Positions 52,714 through 64,000 of a stretch of DNA of 64,000 nucleotides are shown here, piece by piece. The DNA lies in the NCBI GenBank assembly GCA_943736015.1, contig OX031064.1:42335361-42399360 (forward strand). Direction: 5' to 3'. Within the stretch, counting starts at the first letter, position 1. Each line of letters begins with the position of its first letter. The notes under the pieces are model-generated. The model worked only from the letters and a program-made list of their open reading frames with translations. It was not told where the DNA came from and did no database searches. Made by a program: the position numbers and the translations under genes. This stretch comes from Tridacna crocea. Lineage: Eukaryota > Mollusca > Bivalvia > Cardiida > Cardiidae.

Positions 52714-54371
52714 AACAAGAGGGCCAAGATGGCCCTGGATCGCTCACCTGAAGTTTTGAGATGACCATAGTCTATTTTTTTTTTTTTTTTTTTTTTTGAG
52801 GTATTGAAACATTGGAACCAAATTTATAATTTTGCCAAGCAATTTTCAACAGGTCACCTGTAAAAGTCATTTCGAAATCTGACCATCAGTTTCAAAAAGA
52901 AGAATTTTTAAGAATTCTTCATTTCTGTATAAGAGCAAGTAGCCCCAATCCACGAGAGCCATGTTTCTTGATGGATCAAAATTTACGAACAAGTTTTGAA
53001 AAGGGTCACCCAAGGAAAATTTCGGAAAATTTCTTTTAAAATCTAACCAGGGGTTTCAGAGAAAAAGAATTTTCAAGAGTTTCATCATGTCTATATAGTG
53101 CAAGTAGCCCCCATTCACAAGAGCCATGTTTCTTGACAGATCAAAATTATATGTACAGTTTTTGAAAAGGGTCATCCAAGGAACATCTCTGTCAAAATAT
53201 TTTAAAATCTGACCAGGGGTTTCCAAGAATTTCTTCATTTCCATATAGTGCAAGTAGTCCCCATTCACCAGAGCCATGTTTCTTGATGGATCGAAATTTT
53301 GTGAACACTATTTGAAAAGGGTCACCCAAGGATAATCTCTGTGAAATCATTTCAAAATCTGTCCAGCCGTTTCAGAAAAGAAGAATTTTCAAGAATTTCT
53401 TCATTTCCCAATAGTGCAAGTAGCCCCCATTCACCAGAGCCATGTTTCTTGACCAATCAGAATTTCGCGAACAATTTCTGAAAAGGGTCACACAAGGAAC
53501 AACTCTGTGAAATTATTTCAAAATCTAACCAGCAGTTTCAGAGAAGATTTTTTAAGAATTCCTCCATTTCTGTATAGTGCAAGTAGCTCCCATTCTCCAG
53601 AGCCACATTTTTTGACGGATCAAAATTTCACGAACAATTTTTGAAAAGGGTCACTCAAGGAACATATCTGTGAAATTATTTCAAAATCCGACCAGCGGTT
53701 TCAGAGAAGAAGATTTTTTAGGAATTCCTTGATTTCTGTATAGTGCAAGTAGCCCCCATTCACTAGAGCCACATTTTTTGACGGATCAAAATTTCACGAA
53801 CAGTGTTTTAAAAGGGTCACCCAAGGAGCATATCTGTGAAATTATTTCAAAATCCAACCAGCGGTTTCAGAGGAGAAGATTTTTAAAGAATTCCTTCATT
53901 TCTGTATATTGCAAGTAGCCCCCATTCATCAGAGCCACATTTTTTGACGGATCAAAATTTCTCGAACAATTTTTGAAAAGGGTCACCCAAGGAACATATC
54001 TGTGAAATTGTTTCAAAATCCGACCAGCGGTTTCAGAGGAGAAGATTTTTAAAGAATTTGCTAAAAAATTCTATTTGGTTGCCATGGCAACCAGAGTTTT
54101 TGATGGAATCAAATTCTGTGAGCAATTTTTAAAGAGGACCTCCCAAGGAACATTCCTGCCAAGTTTGGTCCAAATTGGCCCAGCGGTTTAGGAGGAGTTG
54201 ATGTTTAAAGAATTGTTGACGACGCACGACGCACGACACACGACGGACGACGGACACCGGGTGATCCTAAAAGCTCCCCTTGAGCACGTTGTGCTCCGGT
54301 GAGCTAAAAATAGGCTATGGTCATCTCAAAAATTCAGGTGAGCGATCCAGGGCCATCTTGGCCCTCTTGTT
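52714..54371 (+). mobile_element. Pearl/Helitron-like element D
   Basis: Complete: AACAAGAGGGCCAAGATGGC at both ends in opposite orientation. A poly-T at about 52775-52798, a core of about eight degenerate units, GTTGCCATGGCAAC at 54078-54091, the GACGCACGACG run and the GAGCACGTTGTGCTC hairpin. Non-coding. Confidence 0.85.
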
Positions 54372-54408
54372 TTTTGTCACATTATTTTGTAAATCACACC
54401 CCCGCAAC

Positions 54409-54440
<32 letters not shown>

Positions 54441-54441
54441 A
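54409..54441. repeat. (CA)n(TA)n microsatellite
   Basis: About ten CA followed by seven TA dinucleotides. Confidence 0.9.
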
Positions 54442-54600
54442 TGAGCCAAGCTCTATGAAAAGAGGGCTTAATGCATCTGCGAAAAGCTTCAACCACAGGT
54501 CGGCCTACATAGTCTGTGCAGGCTGACCAATGGGCCGAAACTTTTCCGTATTGGTCATTTTTCTATATATCCAAGGGTCAGTCTTCCAGCGGATTCAGTC
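54442..54600 (+). repeat. Dispersed repeat with AGGCTGACC hairpin
   Basis: GAGCCAAGCTCTATGAAAAG, TTAATGCATCTGCGAAAAG, GGTCGGCCTACATAG..GTGCAGGCTGACC; inverted form of the unit at 41030-41300. A fragment also lies at 55085-55145. Confidence 0.6.
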
Positions 54601-54610
54601 ATTCATTAGA

Positions 54611-57451
54611 TTAACTCTTTACCACACAATCCCGACTTTTAACAACACTGATAAGGAAATTTAAAGTTTTTGAAAACATTGTGGGAAAAGAAGACATTTT
54701 TCTCCTTTTCCCACAATGTTTTCTACTATTCACAAAAAAAGTTTCAAATTTTCAGTCACGTTTATTTTGTTGTCTGCAAGTGCTTTCGATTTGGACAAGC
54801 CTAAAATATTGTCATTTGGTAATGAGTTAACTCTTTACCACACGAGAAAATTTTTGACTGGTCCAAATTGAACGAACTTGCAGATGACAAAGTAAGGGTG
54901 ACAGAAAAATTAAAATTTGGTTCGGGAAGGGTAAAAGGCACTGTGGGAAAAGGAGAAAATGCTGGTTACCAGCATTTTTTCCCTTTTCCCGCAGTGTTTT
55001 CAAAAGGCTGATTTCTCAGGGTCGTTAAAAGTCAGGATTGTGTGGTAAAGAGTTAAGTGGATTGTATGGATCACTAATTTAATGGGACTTGCTTGGTATA
55101 ATGTATCAGAGATGCACGAAGCCCCCTTTTGTCAGGGTGTGGCTCGTATACACATAAAAGGTCAATTAGCCCAAGTTTAACTCTTTACCACACAATTCCG
55201 ACTTTTAATGACCCGGAGAAAAAAGCCTTCTGAAAACATTGTGGGAAGAGGAGGAAATGTTGGTAACCAGCGTGTTCTCCTTTTCTCACAATGTTTTCTA
55301 CCCTCCCCACACCAAATTTCAATTTTTCAGTCACATTTATGTAATTGTCTGCGAATGCTTTCAAATTGTAACGGGTCTAAAATTTTCTTGTGTGGTAAAG
55401 AGTGAATTCTATACCAAACAAGTCTGCATTTTAACTCTTTACCAAACAACAAGATTAGTCCAAAATGACAGCATTTGCAGACGACAAAAAAAATGTGAAT
55501 CAAAAACTGAAATTGGATTTGGGAAGGGTAGAAAACAGGGTGAGAAAAGGAAAAAAATGCTGGTTACCAGCATTTTCTCCTTTTCCCACCATGTTTTCAA
55601 AAGGCTTCTTCTTCAGGGTCGTTAAAAGGCATCATTGTGTGGTAAAGGGTTAACAAACCTGTGGAAGATTGCCTTTGAAAACATTGTGACGGGGAAAAAC
55701 AGAAAATGCTCATAACCAACAAGTATTTTCTCATCTTTCCACACAAAGTTCTCTACTCTTTCATCGACTAATTGCACCATTTTAGCCACATCTTGTCGTC
55801 TGCCACTGATTTCAAAATGAAAGTATCTTTGGTTCACAGACTTGCTTGTACCTTGCCTGGTAGGCAAGCAAGTGATGAAAATCCACATTTATTAGGTAAT
55901 TATGTGTTATTCTTATGTTTTTGATGTTGGATTCAAGCTGTATGACTCTTTGCTGCACAATCCAATGATTTTATGACTCTGCGAAAGAGAGTTTTTGGAA
56001 ACACTGTGGTAAAAGGAGAAAAAATGCTGGTAACATTTTCCCAGCACATTCCCCCCCCCCCCCCCCCCCCCCATCAAAGACAACTCGCATCATTTCACCC
56101 AAATTCAATTTATCATCTGCAAATGTTTTCAAATTGGCCCAGTCTAACAGTTTGGAGACTGGCATAGAGATGGGTGATTCCAGTATATTACTTTATGTGT
56201 TTGTACTTAGTAATTTAGGATCAATTTTAATATTTTACCCTTAACCTACACCAGTAGGCAAAATCTTAGACATGTCTGCAAAGAAAGCAATAGCAGTTTT
56301 CAAATAAAAAATGGATCAAATTAAGAAATATGCTTGTGAAAGGGTAGAAAACATTGCAGGAAAAGGAGAAAATGGTGGATACCAAGATTTAGATGTTTAG
56401 CAGCAAAAAAAAAAAAATCTTATCATATTGTACAGTGTAGACCCAAGATTAGACTTCATACTTTGAACTGCTTCACCTTGATATATAAACTTTGTACCAC
56501 ACAATTCTTACACTTTGGGAAAAAAAGGCTTTTGAAATATTGTTGATACAGAAAAAAACACTAGTTACCAGCAATGATTATAATTGACATGAAATAAGAC
56601 CACTGTGGAAAACGAGTAGAAAGCGAGAAAAACCCTATAGTCAACAGCATTTTCTTCTTTATACGATGTCATGATCTCTTGATGAAAATTGTCTCTTCAT
56701 TCAGTTAACTCGTTACCATGCCACATTAGAAATTTTGAATAGTACAAAATGGTAGCATTGCAAATGATAAAATAGAAGTGACTTAGAACTGAAATTTGTT
56801 TTGGGAAGGGGAGAAATAATTTTGGGAAAAGGAGAAAATTCTGGTTACCAGCATTTTCTCCTTTTTCCAAAAATGTTTTCAAAAGCCACCTCCTCAGGGT
56901 TGTTAAAAGTGTGGATTATGTGGTACAGTAAATGTCTTCCCACCAAATTAAGATTGGTCCAAAATTGAAAGCATTTCAAGATGACAAATTAAAAGTAGCT
57001 AACTTGTTGAAATTTGTTCTTGATAGGGTAGAAAAAATTGTGGGAAAAGGAGAAAGTGCTGCTTACCAGCATTTTCTCCTTTTCCCATCATGTTTTAAAT
57101 AGCTTTTCTCTTTAGGGTTATTAAAAATCTGGAATGTGTGGTTTAAGATTCAATCTTATTTTCACATCAATTATGTTACAAGCTTGTATTAATTATTCTC
57201 GATGACTGCTTCCTGAATACCTTAACCTTTTACCACACAACCGCGTCTTTTAACAACCCTGAGAAAGAAGCCTATAGAAAACATTGTGAGAAACGGAAAA
57301 AAATGCTAGTAATCGACATTTTCTCCTTTTCCTACAACAATTTCTACCCTATCAAAGACAGAAATCATCATACTACCAAAACTTTATTTGTAGTCTGCAG
57401 ATGCTTTGAATTTAGTTTAGTCCAAAATTTTGTCGTCTGGTAAAGAGCTAA
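54611..57451. mobile_element. Cluster of at least eight palindromic TTAA MITEs
   Basis: TTAA-bounded copies: 54611-54830 (+) and 54827-55056 (-) sharing one TTAA; 55177-55405 (+); 55431-55653 (-); 56704-56935 (-); about 56935-57145 (-); 57222-57451 (+). Decayed copies lie at about 55660-55870, 55945-56160, 56240-56400 and 56490-56690. Some are reduced to part of the hairpin. A 23-base poly-C run (56050-56072) replaces the right half of the hairpin in one copy. Confidence 0.8.
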
Positions 57452-57689
57452 CCAGTTGACTAATTAAAATTAATGGTTCTTTGGACTGCTTTCAACATTA
57501 ATTCACTCATATCATTGCAACAGTTCACATATTCATGTATGTCCAAGATTGAACCAGCAAATAGTCTCGGACTCGAAAGTATTTAGCACATGGACACTCC
57601 CATGTAAAACCATTTGCTTCCAGTGAGGCTCAAACTAGAGCTCAAGATAAGAGGGGGTGATGGCATTCTAAATCCATCATTTCTCTTCC

Positions 57690-57764
57690 AAACCCTATGT
57701 TGTGGGTACTCATTAGAATCGTCTCGATGAGACGATTCTAATGAGTACCCACAACATAGGGTTT
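57690..57764. repeat. Perfect palindrome, 36-bp arms and 3-base loop
   Basis: 57690-57725 and 57729-57764 are exact reverse complements (AAACCCTATGTTGTGGG ... CCCACAACATAGGGTTT) with a GAT loop. It does not belong to the MITE family. Confidence 0.95.
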
Positions 57765-58399
57765 AGTGGAGAATAATTAATACATGTATTTTCAATTATG
57801 AAATCAAATTCACTCCCTCTGTCTGGAGTTCTGGCTCAAATCTTGGTTTAGGAGTCCTACACCTAGCCATTTAGCAAGCCAGTATTTGGCTTGTTATGTG
57901 GGTAGTTCCATAGTCCAAAGGGTCGTCCCCAGTAAAATCAAACTTCTTCTTTCAGGGTTAGAAAACAGTGCTAGATTGTTATCTAATGAATAAATGCATC
58001 ACATTTTATCTTACTTTTTGACTATTTACAAGCATATGTTAGCCAATTAAAAAAACAATATTATTATGCATGAACAGGCAGTCACGTAAATATTTTGATA
58101 CTTCAAGAAATGACTCATAACAAGCATAAATTTACATGTAATCATCACAATCTTCTAACGCTAATTTTTGCAATCTAAAAAAGCTTTGAAAAAACATTGT
58201 GGGAAAGTAGGAAAATGCTGGTAACCAGCTTTTTCTCCATATCCAATAACTTTTTCTGACCTTTTAACTAGCATTCTCCCTAAGAATCATGCAGGCCCTG
58301 TGGAAATGGTGATACGTGACTTTATAAGAATACCAAAAAAAGTTAGTGCAATTGATTCCTTTAGTCACAAAAGTTCAAAAGCCAAAGGGAAGCTTTTAT
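57765..58399. other. Non-coding stretch
   Basis: One MITE hairpin remnant at about 58165-58262 (ATTGTGGGAAAGTAGG .. GCTGGTAACCAGC). Nothing else recognised. Confidence 0.4.
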
Positions 58400-59755
58400 T
58401 GTCATGCTGTTACCATGGCAACAGCCACAGAAAGTTTTTGCCCCCAGAGGCATATTTTTTGCTTTTTAAAACTTCAAAAATTAAGCACTTTGAAGTTAAT
58501 ACAACACATTTGTCACGAAAAGTCCAGTCAGTTGTGTTATTATAACATAATCACCCATGTATTGGCTTACAATATCAAGAATGCAATAGCAAAAATAAGC
58601 TTGCAGAATGTGTTTCTATGGCAACGAACAAAGGCTGTATTTCGCATTTCTGCTGGTGGCTTAAATTGACAAATTTCTATCTCAATTATCTCCTAACAGC
58701 AAAGCTAGGATTTAAGGTTTCAATATTGGGCATAAAGACTAATGTATTGGGTCACAAATAAAAAAATAAAAAAAGGTCAATATGTTTTTAGGTCAGGTTA
58801 CAATGGCAACCAAGAGTGACAACAGATTTGTAAGATTTGGAAAATGCTGTATTTTATGCAAAACAATGACCACTAAACACAAATATTTGAACGTCAGTTT
58901 ATATGACGTACGAAGTATTAGTACGAATTTGAAAAGCTGCAAAAAAGATATTTTGGTTTTGTGTCTAAATTTGGTTTCCATGGAAACCTGAATCTCGACA
59001 ATGGCATAAAATTGCAATTTTTGCTTATTTTCATGGCAAAATTGTAGAGACTTGAGTAAGTAAATTGCATAACTTTGGTTTTAGAAATAGCTATTGATCT
59101 AACATGTTGTCGATAAAAAATATCAATGGGCATATCATATCATACTCTAGGTAACCGTGGCAGCCAAAGTGGCAATGTATCGGTAAAATTGAAAAAATAC
59201 CATTATCTGTCGAATATAATGAACAACAATTTAGAATCTTCATACCCCTCTATGTATGGTTCATGGCATGTCAGCTTCATTAGCTCCACTGGCAGAAGGC
59301 CAGCGGGCTTATGTCATGGCCAGGTATCTGTATTCCGTCTGTGTGTCTGTCCGTGTGTGCGTACACGTGCGTGGTACGTGTGTGCATACGTTAAATTTTA
59401 TTTCAAACATCTTCTTCTCTGAAACCACCCATCCAAATTTAATGAAATTTCACAGAAATGATCCTGCCATGATCTTCTTCAGAATTTTTTAGAAAGAATT
59501 TTATTCCTTAAAAAACTCTGGTTTCTATGGCAACCTGAATCTGGATACTGGCATAAAACTGCAATGTTTGCTTATTTTCAAGGCATAATTGTAGAGACAA
59601 TCTGAGTAAGTAAACTGAATAACTTTGGCTTTAGAAATAGCTATTAATCTAATGTGTTGTCCATGAAAAAAGTAACAATGAGCATATCATATCATACTCC
59701 AGGTTACCATGGCAGCCAAAGTGGCAACATATCGGTAAAATTGAGAAAATACAAT
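58400..59755 (+). repeat. Degenerate tandem block with GTTACCATGGCAAC motifs
   Basis: 58974-59211 and 59519-59755 are about 240-bp direct copies (ACCTGAATCT, GGCATAAAA, TTTGCTTATTTTCA, AGAAATAGCTATT, CATATCATATCATACTC). Earlier weak units at about 58400 and 58795 share GTTAC(C/A)ATGGCAAC. A hairpin-started repeat (CTGGCAGAAGGCCAG, 59285-59300) lies between the two good copies. Confidence 0.7.
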
Positions 59756-59783
59756 TATGTATCAAATAGAACGACCAACAATT

Positions 59784-61349
59784 AACAAGAGGGCCAAGAT
59801 GGCCCTGGATCGCTCACCTGAATTTTTGAGATGACCATAGCCTATTTTTTTTTTTTTTTTTTTTTTTTTGAGGTATTGAAACATTGAAACCAAATTTATA
59901 ATTTTGCTAAGTAATTTTCAAAAGGTCACCTGTAAAATTCATTTCGAAATCTGACCATCAGTTTCAAAAACAAGAATTTTTAAGAATTCTTCATTTCTGT
60001 ATAAGAGCAAGTATCCCCCATCCACGAGAGCCATGTTTCTTGATCGATCAAAATTTACGAACAAGTTTTGAAAAGGGTCACCCAAGGAACATTTCGGAAA
60101 ATTTCTTTTAAAATCTGACCAGGGGTTTCAGAGAAAGAGAATTTTCAAGAATTTCATCATGTCCATACAGTGCAAGTATCTCCCATTCACAAGAGCAAGG
60201 ATCACCCAAGGAACATCTCTGTCAAAATATTTTAAAATCTGACTAGGGGTTTCAGAGAAAAAGAATTTTCAAGAATTTCTTCATTTCCCTATAGTGCACG
60301 GAGCCCCCATTCACCAGAGCCATGTTTCTTGACGGATCAAAATTTTGTGAACAAGTTTTGAAAAGGGTCACCCAAAGATCATCTCTGTGAAATCATTTCA
60401 AAATCTGTCTTGCCGTTTCAGAGAAGAAGAATTTTTAAGAATTTCTTCATTTCCCTAGAGTGCAAGTAGCCCCCATGCACCAGAGCCATGATTCTTGACA
60501 AATCAAAATTTTGTGGACAAATTTTGAAAAGGGTCACCCAAGGAACATCCCTGAGAAATTATTTCAAAATCTGACCAGCGGTTTCAGAGAAGAATTTTTT
60601 TAAAGAATTTCCTCATTTCCCTACAGTGCACGTAGCCCCCATTCACCAGAGCCATGTTTCTTGACGGATCAAAATTTTGCGAACAAATTTTGAAAAGGGT
60701 CACCCAAGGAACAATTCTGTAAAATTATTTCAAAATCTGACTTGCCGTTTCAGAGAAGAAGATTTCTTAAGAATTCCTTCATTTCTTTATAGTGCAAGTA
60801 GCCCCCATTCACCAGAGCCACAATTTCACGAACAATTTTTGAAAAGGGTCACCCAAGGAATATATCTGTGAAATTATTTCAAAATCCGACTAGCGCTTTC
60901 AGAGGAGAAGATTTTTAAAGAATTCCTTGATTTCTGTATAGTGCAAGTAGCCCCCATTCACTAGAGCCACAATTTTTGACGGATCAAAATTTCACGAACA
61001 CTTTTTGAAAAGGGTCACCCAAGGAATATATCTGTGAAATTATTTCAAAATCCGACCAGCGGTTTCAGATGAGAAGATTTTTTTAAGAATTTGCTAAAAA
61101 ATTCCGTTTCGTTGCCATGGCAACCAGAGTTTTTGACGCAATCAAATTCTGTGAACAATTTTTAAAGAGGACCCCCCAAGGAACATTCCTGCCAAGTTTG
61201 GTCCAAATTGGCCCAGCAGTTTAGGAGGAGTTGATGTTTAAAGAATTGTTGACGACGCACGACGGACGACGCACGACGGACGACGCACGACGGACACCCA
61301 GTGACCCTAAAAGCTCCCCTTGAGCACGTTGTGCTCAGGTGAGCTAAAA
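59784..61349 (+). mobile_element. Pearl/Helitron-like element E
   Basis: AACAAGAGGGCCAAGATGGC start, poly-T at about 59845-59869, eight or so core units, GTTGCCATGGCAAC at 61111-61124, GACGACGCACGACGG run, GAGCACGTTGTGCTC hairpin and final GGTGAGCTAAAAA. Unlike A and D it stops there, without the extra inverted copy of the start. Confidence 0.85.
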
Positions 61350-61685
61350 AGATATTCAAGTTGGTATTTTTTTCAGCGTTCCCACTTGAAAAATGAGGTC
61401 AAATATGATAACGAGTATAATCAAAGCACTGTGGGTTTTACCTTTTAGAGTTTGAAAGCTATAGGTTGCTGTAAGCGACCAACTGGCCTTTTGCAAACAA
61501 TCTATACCAAGATCAGACTTCACAGAACTTGCAATATGATCTTAGATCTACACTGTGCGATATCGTGATCAATATCTTTCCCCAAAGATTAGTTACTAAT
61601 GAAATATAAAAACGTGGATTTTTTTTTCTGTCAGCTTAAAAGTTTCTTTTGAAGTTATTTAGATCTACATCTAAATGGTTAACAG

Positions 61686-62170
61686 TTAACCCTGTACCAA
61701 ACAATGACGACTTTTGATACCCTGTGGAGGAAATTGTGGGAGAAGCAGTGGCATAGCTGCCATATATGCACTTACGCACATGTAAGCATACACAATAGAG
61801 CCACAAGTATGACTTAAATACTGACATATACTCAGATATCTACTCAAATTCAGTTTTTTGCTTATGGAAAAACAGCTTTGTAGAGCTCACTTATATACCT
61901 CTATATTGCCTTATTTTCATTTTCGCCCCTCCCGGTACCCCCATAAGGGGCTCTGCTCCCTTACCACCCCCCCCCCCCCCTTTCCAATATGCGGACTGTC
62001 ATTTATATGCTCCAGCTATGCTACTGGCTGGTAACCAACATTTTCTCCTTTTTCCATAGTTTTCTACCCTATCAAAGAAAAATTGCACATTGGAACCACT
62101 ATGAAATTGTCGTCTGAAAATGCTTTCAATTTGGATAGGTCTAAAATGATGCCGTTTGGTAAAGTGTTAA
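61686..62170 (+). mobile_element. Palindromic TTAA MITE interrupted by a 279-bp insert
   Basis: TTAA at 61686-61689 and 62167-62170. Left part ends in GAAATTGTGGGAGAAGC, right part resumes in the hairpin at TGGCTGGTAACCAAC. Insert at 61747-62025. Confidence 0.75.
61747..62025. mobile_element. 279-bp TIR insert within a MITE
   Basis: AGTGGCATAGCTG at 61747 and CAGCTATGCTACT at 62025 are inverted repeats with one mismatch. The interior has no coding frame and a run of C near 61967-61980. Confidence 0.7.
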
Positions 62171-62246
62171 AACTCTTACAGTTGCAAATGTACAAAGTCG
62201 ACATTTTTTGATGGCTGAAAAAAAATACCGACTTGAATATCTTTTT

Positions 62247-62292
62247 TTTATTGTTTACATGACTAAACAAACCCATGGACGTTATATACAGA
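62247..62292 (-). mobile_element. Solo SINE tail
   Basis: Reverse complement of the 46-bp tail of the SINE at 52528-52713, essentially identical. Confidence 0.75.
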
Positions 62293-62519
62293 TCTACTCG
62301 TAGATCCAAGGTCAGGATGCATGTCCTATGCTGTCTGATCTTGATCTACATCTTTACCGTCTACAAAGCCCCACCTTGGTTTCTTAATTCCATTGACAAA
62401 TGATTTGGCTTACAGCACATGGAAAGGGGCATCCAGGCATTTGCATAAATTGTCGTCTCGGATCAGCATTCCGCGCAAACTAATCTGAGATGGCACTTTA
62501 CAATTGCATTAGGTTTTGT

Positions 62520-64000
62520 GCTACGGTACACTTGCAAAAACAAGAGCCGTCAGAGACGGGTTATGCTCCCCGAACAAGCGCTTGTCATAAAATATATGAA
62601 ATTGATATAAATTCACTTCTTTTATCCTAAAAGGACTTGTTCATGGCCCCCAAAAAATTGAAGTGAAAAGGCAATTACTATCTTAGAGATAGCCAACACG
62701 AACTTGTACAGGACAATAAGCCCACTAAGCCCCCTTTAAGTCCCCTTTTCCTATAAGACAATATTGCATCATTGAATTAAATACGACAGGTGTGTGGTTT
62801 GTGGCATTTTTGAATAATAAATCAAAATTCAAAATTTCATAAAATTTTGAACAGTCATGTAGTAAATATTACATAAAACCATTTTTTACATGAAGCCCCC
62901 TTTTTCTGTGATGCAGCCTGAAATTCAGAATCCGGAAGAGAGGTACCTGGGCAACGTTCCAACAATTTCAGATTTGAAATTTCATAAAGTCTTGAGCACT
63001 GATGTAGAAGATGCTAGTGAAAAACAATTTTTTCCATGAAGTCCCCCTTTCCGTGATGCAGCCTCAAATTAAGAAACCAGGATAGAATGAATGAATGAAT
63101 GAATGAATGAATAGCGTTTTAAGGCCCGTCGACAACTTAGGTCATATTGGGCGCACTTACTTAGTAAACAATAATGCAAGGTGAAAATAACATACATGTG
63201 CAACAACATCAGACAAACATGATAAATGAGGAATGGATGAAACACAAAATGATGCCCCTTTTGTTGCCTTTTACGACATGCATGCTGTCACTTTTGTTCC
63301 GCCAGATGAAGTGGCAGATGTGACGATCGCGGGACTGCAGTGGTTTATTCTTATACCCCTGATTAAACCACACGGAGTCCCACAGGCCAATTGATTCCCA
63401 TTCCAAACCCTATTTACATCAAGAAAAAAATATAGGATTTGGAATAAGAACTACCCAGCCTGCTGCAATCCTACGAAGTACGAGGAAAGCAGCCGTTTGT
63501 CTCTAATTTTAGTCGCCTTCTACGACATGCCATAGAGAAAGGCCGAGGTCCTATTCTATACAGTAAAAACCCCCGGGACCCCACGGGGAAAACCAGGATA
63601 GAGGTATTTGCACATTAATAATTCATAGATTGAAAATAACAAAGGGCACATGCTGAAACTTGTAAAACAAGATATAACCATGAAGTTTCATGAAAGTTTG
63701 ACAAAAAACTGAACGAGATATTAGTAAAAATTGCAATTTTGCATTAAGGCCCCTTTTTCCTTGGCATTCTACAAGAAACCCCCTTTTTCCATGACAGAAG
63801 GTCAAATTGAAAAACACATAGATAAAGAAACAAAAACACATAGTGAAACTTGAAAAAACAATATAACAATGAAGTTTAATGAAATTTTGACCAACACTGA
63901 ATGAGATATTAGTAAAAATTGAACTTTGCAAGAAACCCCCTTTTTCCATGACAGAACGTCAACTTAAAAAACGCCTAGATTAAAAATAGCAACCTACCTT
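62520..64000. repeat. Dispersed repeat with CCCCTTTTT..CCATGACAG units
   Basis: Units of about 190 bp share TGAAACTTG, ATATAAC(C/A)ATGAAGTTT, GAGATATTAGTAAAAATTG and CCCCCTTTTTCCATGACAG; two are clear at about 63645 and 63835. The block starts near an AACAAGAGCCGTCAGAGACG hairpin at 62539 and is split by the retroposon 63087-63589. Confidence 0.6.
63087..63589 (-). mobile_element. Retroposon with 13-bp target-site duplication
   Basis: Flanked by AAACCAGGATAGA at 63074-63086 and 63590-63602. Its low-coordinate end is an (ATGA)n run, that is a (TCAT)n tail on the minus strand; the other end reads CCCCGTGGGGTCCCGGGGG on the minus strand. Interior phrases CTACGACATGC and GTCGCCTT are repeated. 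No protein frame; SINE-like or a truncated LINE tail. Confidence 0.8.

Overview
This is a 64 kb piece of an animal nuclear genome, most probably from a bivalve mollusc. It is AT-rich and gene-poor, with intron-split coding exons on both strands. It carries several repeat types familiar from bivalves: pearl/Helitron-like elements with about 165-bp tandem cores, tRNA-derived SINEs, an APE-type LINE and many palindromic MITEs. The species cannot be named from the sequence alone.

Layout. At 519-2030 and 41620-44723 lie two arms of one long inverted repeat (about 1.5 kb of shared sequence; the right arm is lengthened by a 1.64-kb element inserted later). They enclose about 44 kb. Within this interval are: two coding exons of a TAF6/TAF6L-type histone-fold protein (4224-4384, 6030-6116); three phase-compatible candidate exons of an unrecognised minus-strand gene (11241-11314, 8166-8210, 6703-6801); three exons of a cysteine-rich plus-strand protein (13896-15331); two large pearl-like elements (16170-17959, 20363-22331); a LINE (about 27345-36478) whose ORF1 is split by a 3.4-kb TIR transposon at 27985-31373; and a HECT-type ubiquitin-ligase-like gene on the minus strand (38887-40617) broken by one frameshift. 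Right of the inverted repeat (44724-64000) I see no convincing gene, only repeats: a 62-64-bp palindromic tandem array (49095-49560), two more pearl-like elements (52714-54371, 59784-61349), a dense MITE cluster (54611-57451), a perfect 36-bp-arm palindrome (57690-57764) and a retroposon with a 13-bp target-site duplication (63087-63589).

The commonest element is a palindromic MITE of about 220 bp flanked by TTAA, with termini CCCTTTACCA/TGGTAAAGGG and a central hairpin of about 60 bp. There are more than 30 copies, some sharing one TTAA junction and some disrupted by other MITEs. Nesting gives a partial chronology: MITE into the long arms, duplication of the arms, then a pearl-like insertion into one arm; separately, LINE insertion, then the 3.4-kb TIR element into LINE ORF1.

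No CRISPR, operon or bacterial feature is present. Most short open frames here are chance readings through repeats.
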